NCBI GenBank assembly: GCA_949358305.1
Contig: OX442320.1
Span: 7,146,259-7,210,258, forward strand
DNA length: 64,000 nt
Reading direction: 5' to 3'
Origin: Strigamia acuminata
Taxonomy: Eukaryota > Arthropoda > Chilopoda > Geophilomorpha > Linotaeniidae
Part shown: piece by piece, positions 59,601 to 64,000 of the stretch
Layout: every line of letters begins with the position of its first letter
How positions within the stretch are numbered: the stretch's first letter is position 1
The notes under the pieces: generated by a model
Told to the model about the DNA's origin: nothing
What the model saw: the letters and a program-made list of their open reading frames with translations, nothing else
Databases searched by the model: none
Translations under genes and position numbers: made by a program

Positions 59601-62600
59601 CCGGGGCCTCCTGGTCCGCCTGGGATTGGAGGAGCGATGAATATGCTCGCTGAACAAGCGGGAGAAAAAGTAAAAAATTAAAAATTTTTTTTAAATGATT
59701 TAATTAACTGGGATTTTTTTTTTAAAGGGTGATAGGGGTCTTCCGGGGCCCAAAGGAGACACGGGTGCCCCGGGTAAAGCCGCGGTTGATGGACAACGGG
59801 TAAGGATTAATGGAAAGTTTTGGGGTTTGGGTTTATTTTGGGTTTATTTCTCTTTTGTTTAGGGTCCTGCGGGCCCCAAAGGTGATCGTGGACATATTGG
59901 GCCACTTGGTCAGAAAGGTGGGAAGGGTGAACGCGGGCCCCCAGGAACGCCGGGGTCTTCGGACGGAATTGCGGATGGCAAACCACTACGTTTTTATAAA
60001 GTAAGATTTTTTTAAATTTAATTATTTCGATGTCTAAGAAGTAATTCTTTATTTTTTGTATTTTTTTAAAGGGCGAACCCGGTTCAGCTGGTCGGAGAGG
60101 TAAGCGAGGACCCCCGGGAACCCCCGGAGTGGCGGGCCCTTCTGGAGAAATTGGCGAAATTGGACTACCAGGTTTTCCAGTAAGTAAAAGAAAAAATTAA
60201 ATTAAATAAATATAATTTTTTTTTTTTAAATTGTAAAATTTTGTTGGTTTTAGGGACGACCAGGACGGTCAGGTGAACCCGGGGTCGGAACGAAAGGAGA
60301 TAAGGGTGAAATTGGACTTCCCGGACCCCCTGGTGTTGCATTAGACACCAATGAAGGCATTTCATACGTAAGTTTACGAGAAAAACAAACTCTAAAACGT
60401 ATACTCGTATTTTCTCGCAATTTGCTCAGCACCCGAATAGTTTTGCATTTCCTGGAGAAAAGGGCCACAAAGGTGACACGGGGCCCATTGGTCCGACGGG
60501 GCTGCTCGGCCCCATCGGTCCGGAGGGACCGCCCGGACCGATCGGACCGACCGGTCCAAGGGGAGAGAAAGGAAATAAGGTAAAAATCATAACGATAACT
60601 CGCGCGGTTATGTAAACAAAAATTATTTTTACTCATTTAGGGCGCTCCTGGTCCTCCTGGTGCATCCACCCAGTCGGATGGAGGTTTCATACCGGTCGTG
60701 GGACCTCCCGGCCCACCTGGAGTTGCAGTTAGTTTTGTTTGTCGCTTTGGTTTTATTTGTTTTTGGTAATTGGAGGAATTTTAAAGGGAGATCGGGGCCC
60801 GCCGGGATTATCGATCGAAGGAGAAATGGGCAAACCCGGACCAGCTGGAACCCCGGGTCAAGGGTTACCCGGTCCACCTGGTCCTCGGGGAGCTTCCGGC
60901 CCTCCTGGACCACCAGGTTTTGGTCGCCTTGGTAAGCTAACGGTTTTATTTTATTTTGTATTTGACGTTTTCCCATATTTTTTTGTTTTTAATGGTAAAT
61001 TTCATCAGTTACTATTCGCCTTAAGTATTTCTTTTTTTACTTTCCAAGGAGAACTCAGAAGACTTAAGGAACTCAATTATTTGAGTGGTAAATTAATAAT
61101 TTTGTTTTTTTTTTGTGGTAGATTTTAAATATTAATTTTTTTTTAGGTCCTCCAGGCCCAGCCGGCCCCCCTGGCCCACCGGGAGCCCCAGGTTCACCGG
61201 GGAATCAACGAGATTACTCCCTGCGTCACACGATTGTTCCTGGAGTAAGAATTTACTGGTTTTTTCGTTGTTGAAATAATCGATTTTGTTTATTTTGTAG
61301 GCAGTAACTTTCCAGTCTTTAGACGCCATGTTGAAGTTGTCTCATTTTAGTCCGGTTGGCACATTGGCGTATATTGTTGTTGAGCAGGCGTTGCTAGTCC
61401 GGGTGAAGGACGGCTGGCAATATGTATCTGTGAGAAGCGAAGATTTTGTTTGAAAAAGTGTTAGAAATTAAATTTGACGTTAAAAATTTGATTTTTTCAG
61501 CTCGGGTCCACGATTGCGATCCCCACGGATCCCCCCGCGGTAATTTCTAGATGAATTTTAATTAAAAGTTGTTAAAAGAGTGAAATGTGACTGTTTTTAG
61601 ACGTCAACTACACCTTCGTCGTTTTTGAAATTACCAGCTGATTCCCTGCTGGCATCTGGCCCAACGGTAAATAAAACTCGCATCTCTTTAATATTGATTA
61701 GTGAATTTCATTTTCTCTATATATGCGCAATTTTTGGGGATGTAGCTTCGTAAAAAGGTTTGTTTCGATAAATAAATTTAGAAATGTTTTCGATAGAATT
61801 TGTTGGAAATAATTTTTTTGACATTTTTTTAAATTAATTTAAATGCGATTCATTTGTTTAATTCAGCTGCGAATGGCAGCGCTCAATGAACCCTATTCCG
61901 GGGACATGCACGGGGTTCGAGGTGTTGATTACAGCTGTTACCGCCAAGCGAGACGTGCCGGGCTTCGTGGAACCTTTCGAGCGTTTCTTTCATCTCGTGT
62001 TCAGAATTTGGACAGTCTCGTTAGATATGCGGACAAATCGTTACCTGTGGCGAACATTCGGGCAAGTAACGTGCAGAATAAAGGATAAAAATGAATAATA
62101 TAAAATTAAATCAAATTTGCAGGGCGATATTTTGTTTAACTCGTGGAGCGACATGTTTGTCGGTTCGGGAGCGCCGTTTAGTTATCACCCGCGGTTGTAC
62201 TCGTTCGATGGACGTAATGTGATGCAGGATAACACTTGGTAGCGATTTAAACGTGCGGGATTTGTTTTTTAATTTGGTTTTTGATGGTTTTTGTTGTTTT
62301 AGGCCGCAGAAAATCATCTGGCACGGATCGACTCGTTCGGGAGAGCGGTCGATGGACACGTATTGCGATGCGTGGCATTCGAACAGCAAGGATAAAGTTG
62401 GTTTGGCAAGTCCGTTGAACACTGGCAAGTTGCTCGAGCAAGAAGAATACACGTGCAGCAATACCTTTGTGGTTTTGTGCGTCGAAGCCACGAGTCAGAC
62501 GGAGTATAGACGGAAAAGGGACGTGGAGATGGTAGCGGACGAAATGGAAGCCGAGCTGGAAGCGTTGGAAAAACACAAACAGAATGTGAAAGTTGACGAG

Positions 62601-62657
62601 TTTACAACGGAGGATGAATACGCCGAATTTTTACAACGTGTGGCTCCGTTGGTTTAA
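46425..62657 (+). CDS. Mp: Multiplexin: collagen XV/XVIII-type basement-membrane protein with endostatin
   Basis: A 29-exon model totals 1,131 residues. Exons 1-2 (46425-46435, 46821-46915) encode a signal peptide ([20 protein letters not shown]). Exons 3-4 (51031-51575, 53044-53115) encode a TSPN/laminin-G-like domain ending [19 protein letters not shown]. Short exons from 57693 to 61244, mostly multiples of 3 or 9 bases, encode Gly-X-Y stretches with many interruptions and two linker cysteines (GACLCDEK). Exon 61301-61429 is the trimerisation domain ([13 protein letters not shown]). After a short hinge, exons 61867-62061, 62123-62238 and 62303-62657 encode endostatin ([31 protein letters not shown]) plus an acidic tail. 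The protein is secreted to basement membranes. Intron 62062-62122 begins GC (CGG|GCAAGT). Confidence 0.93.
46916..51030 (+). other. Second intron of multiplexin
   Basis: 4.1 kb with poly-T/poly-A tracts (49780-49800, 49838-49863, 50100-50135). No nested gene, RNA or transposon could be supported. Multiple short ORFs show no family likeness. Confidence 0.6.
51576..53043 (+). other. Third intron of multiplexin
   Basis: 1.5 kb, AT-rich, with no feature beyond homopolymer runs near 52270, 52400 and 52460. Confidence 0.55.
53265..53515 (+). repeat. Degenerate AAAATGCATTTT repeats
   Basis: Irregular tandem units of roughly 25-60 bp, built around the palindrome AAAATGCATTTT and TTTTGCACA/TTAGACCTT spacers, in intron 4 of multiplexin. 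Confidence 0.8.
54945..55480 (+). repeat. About 30-bp AT-rich minisatellite
   Basis: Fifteen or more diverged copies of a unit close to TTTTCTAAAATTTAATGAAA with spacers AATACAGCTA or AATTCAGATA. A block of several units (about 55160-55250 and 55300-55395) is itself repeated, a sign of higher-order duplication. Confidence 0.85.
58010..58300 (+). repeat. 18-bp minisatellite just upstream of multiplexin exon 6
   Basis: About 14 copies of TTATTTTGGTTATTTTTA. It forms the pyrimidine-rich stretch before the splice acceptor at 58301-58303, so copy number could affect splicing of the next exon. The reading frames it opens on both strands are spurious. Confidence 0.92.
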
Positions 62658-63816
62658 GATTTTTAAGTGGATTGAAAGAGTTTTTTTTGTATTTTATTGG
62701 TTTATTTCGAAGTAATCTGATGTGAAACGTCCGATTTCTATAGTTGTTGTCATTAGTTTCATATTTAAATGAAAATTGCAAGTGTAAAATGATATTACGT
62801 CTGTTTAATGTTGAAGGATTTGGTTTAAATAGACAATATGAATGCTCATTTGGAGACAATCTCATTATATATAGTTAAAATTTTCTCAATGCAATTTTGT
62901 GTGTCATCAAACATCCATAATCAAAAGATGTAGAATGAATTACATATCTGCTAATGATATTAAATTGAAGTTGAAAGTATATGAAATGTTTTAAAATGAT
63001 GAGATTCGTGGAAGATGATAACTTTTTACTTATTTTATTTTATTTTTATTTTTTTCCCTTTTGTGTACTAGCAATAAATCGTGTTATATTAGATGTGTCG
63101 GTAGAAAATATACTCTTAGAGGCGATGAAATAGGCTTAATTACCCGTGTAAAATTTTTTTACCACTGCCATTGATAAGATTTTTGATATAGTTATTTTTT
63201 ATTTTCTGTTACCTTTATTAAAAGTTCTAAAATAAGAAAAAAGTTTGATTGAGTTTTTTCGTGAAATGGTTTTGTACAAATTGTGAATGACCTTAAAACG
63301 GTAGCAATAAATTTAATTTACGTGATCGTATTTATTTATTTATCCCGCCATTTTGGTCTTCCGCCATCTATCGTCATTACGGAAAAGTTCTCTAGGGCAG
63401 AATTTAAAAAAAGAAGCAAGTCATATTTGACCGCCGGCCGGACCGGTTCTCATGGATTCTCGGAAGAACAGGACGAAAACAAACTCCATTTTAACAAAAT
63501 TCCATTCAACGGAAGTGATTTAACCATAATTCATCAATGCAAAAATGTGCGAAGAGCAGCATAACGCCTTGGGTGCCGTCCTTGGGAGAACGTCGTTAAA
63601 GTGAGTGCCGTCCTTGGGAGAGAACATCTTCAAAATTTTTTTACGAAATCGGAAAAAACCCAAGTCATATCCTAGGGATTTTTTTTCACGGAATCAAAAG
63701 ACATCGCCCGATTTGGCGCAGGAAACGACAGTTCTGATTTCCGATTTCAACTTAATGGAATGAACAAAATCGTGTGAGCATTTATTTGACATTTATTTAC
63801 AAAATAGCTGCATGGC
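62658..63816. other. Multiplexin 3' end and upstream region of the LRR gene
   Basis: AT-rich with no supported gene. A short direct repeat, GTGCCGTCCTTGGGAGA, occurs at about 63572 and 63604. The 93-codon ORF at 63283-63564 has no family likeness and may be part of the next gene's 5' region. Confidence 0.45.
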
Positions 63817-64000
63817 ATGACATCTTTACGATCCACCTTGACCTCCATTTTTCTCCTGAATTGCGTTTTGACATGCTCACTTCAATCCCTCGACTCAACT
63901 CCAGTGCTCTGCCCACAGACGTGTAATTGTAGCGATTCGGACATTCTAACTGGATCAACGACCTTATACCTGAAATGTGAAGCCGCTAACAAAACGTATT
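63817..64000 (+). CDS. Secreted leucine-rich-repeat protein, N-terminal part only
   Basis: 61 codons open from ATG 63817 to the window end. There is a signal peptide (STLTSIFLLNCVLTCSL) and then a cysteine cluster, CPQTCNCS, of the LRRNT type (Cx3CxC) that caps leucine-rich repeats in extracellular and cell-surface proteins. No repeats are visible before the window ends, so the subfamily cannot be named. An ATG at 63812 stops after two codons. Confidence 0.65.
   Translation, partial: MTSLRSTLTSIFLLNCVLTCSLQSLDSTPVLCPQTCNCSDSDILTGSTTLYLKCEAANKTY

Overview
This is a eukaryotic nuclear window. It has AT-rich spacers, very short spliceosomal introns (many of 50-70 bp) and compact genes on both strands. 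The gene set points to an arthropod: an allatotropin neuropeptide precursor, a multiplexin-type collagen, arrays of Kazal inhibitors and a cellular RNA-dependent RNA polymerase (RdRP). The RdRP argues against most well-studied insects. I cannot name the species; a chelicerate, springtail or crustacean would all fit.

Layout. Positions 1-12405 hold four secreted multi-Kazal serine-protease-inhibitor genes (two near-identical 7-domain paralogues, one 3-domain, one 4-domain). Next to them, on the minus strand (12646-14207), is a type II membrane C-type lectin. A tandem block duplication made the two 7-domain genes. The left copy of the block has since shrunk to the Kazal gene plus small collinear relics of the 4-domain Kazal gene and the lectin. 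A young Ty1/copia element (3253-8017, identical 163-bp LTRs, AGTTG target duplication) sits between the copies, beside a 174-bp-arm inverted repeat. Then come POLR3K (minus) and MRPL46 (plus), a poly(A)-binding-protein RRM4 retro-fragment and a duplicated upstream segment.

The most unusual locus is 17380-27148. A long intronless reading frame encodes a cellular RdRP fused to a UPF1-like superfamily-1 helicase. It is interrupted directly after the catalytic DLDGD motif by a complete DIRS-type tyrosine-recombinase retrotransposon (18763-23599), and also carries one in-frame TAA at 18382. If the element is removed, the frame is continuous at about 1,643 codons. RdRP and SF1 helicases are known to cooperate in RNA silencing as separate proteins, so the fusion suggests a single-chain small-RNA amplification enzyme, inactivated on this haplotype.

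The right half is conserved: a small unrecognised single-pass membrane protein (minus, four exons) head to head with DBR1; allatotropin; DDX20/Gemin3; hyccin (FAM126); tRNA-Ile(AAU); a multiplexin (TSPN, interrupted collagen, trimerisation domain, endostatin) across 16 kb; and the first exon of a secreted leucine-rich-repeat protein cut by the window end. Several introns hold AT-rich minisatellites. Exon coordinates were derived by eye from splice signals, reading phase and family similarity; exon lengths of each multi-exon model sum to whole codons. No database search was run.
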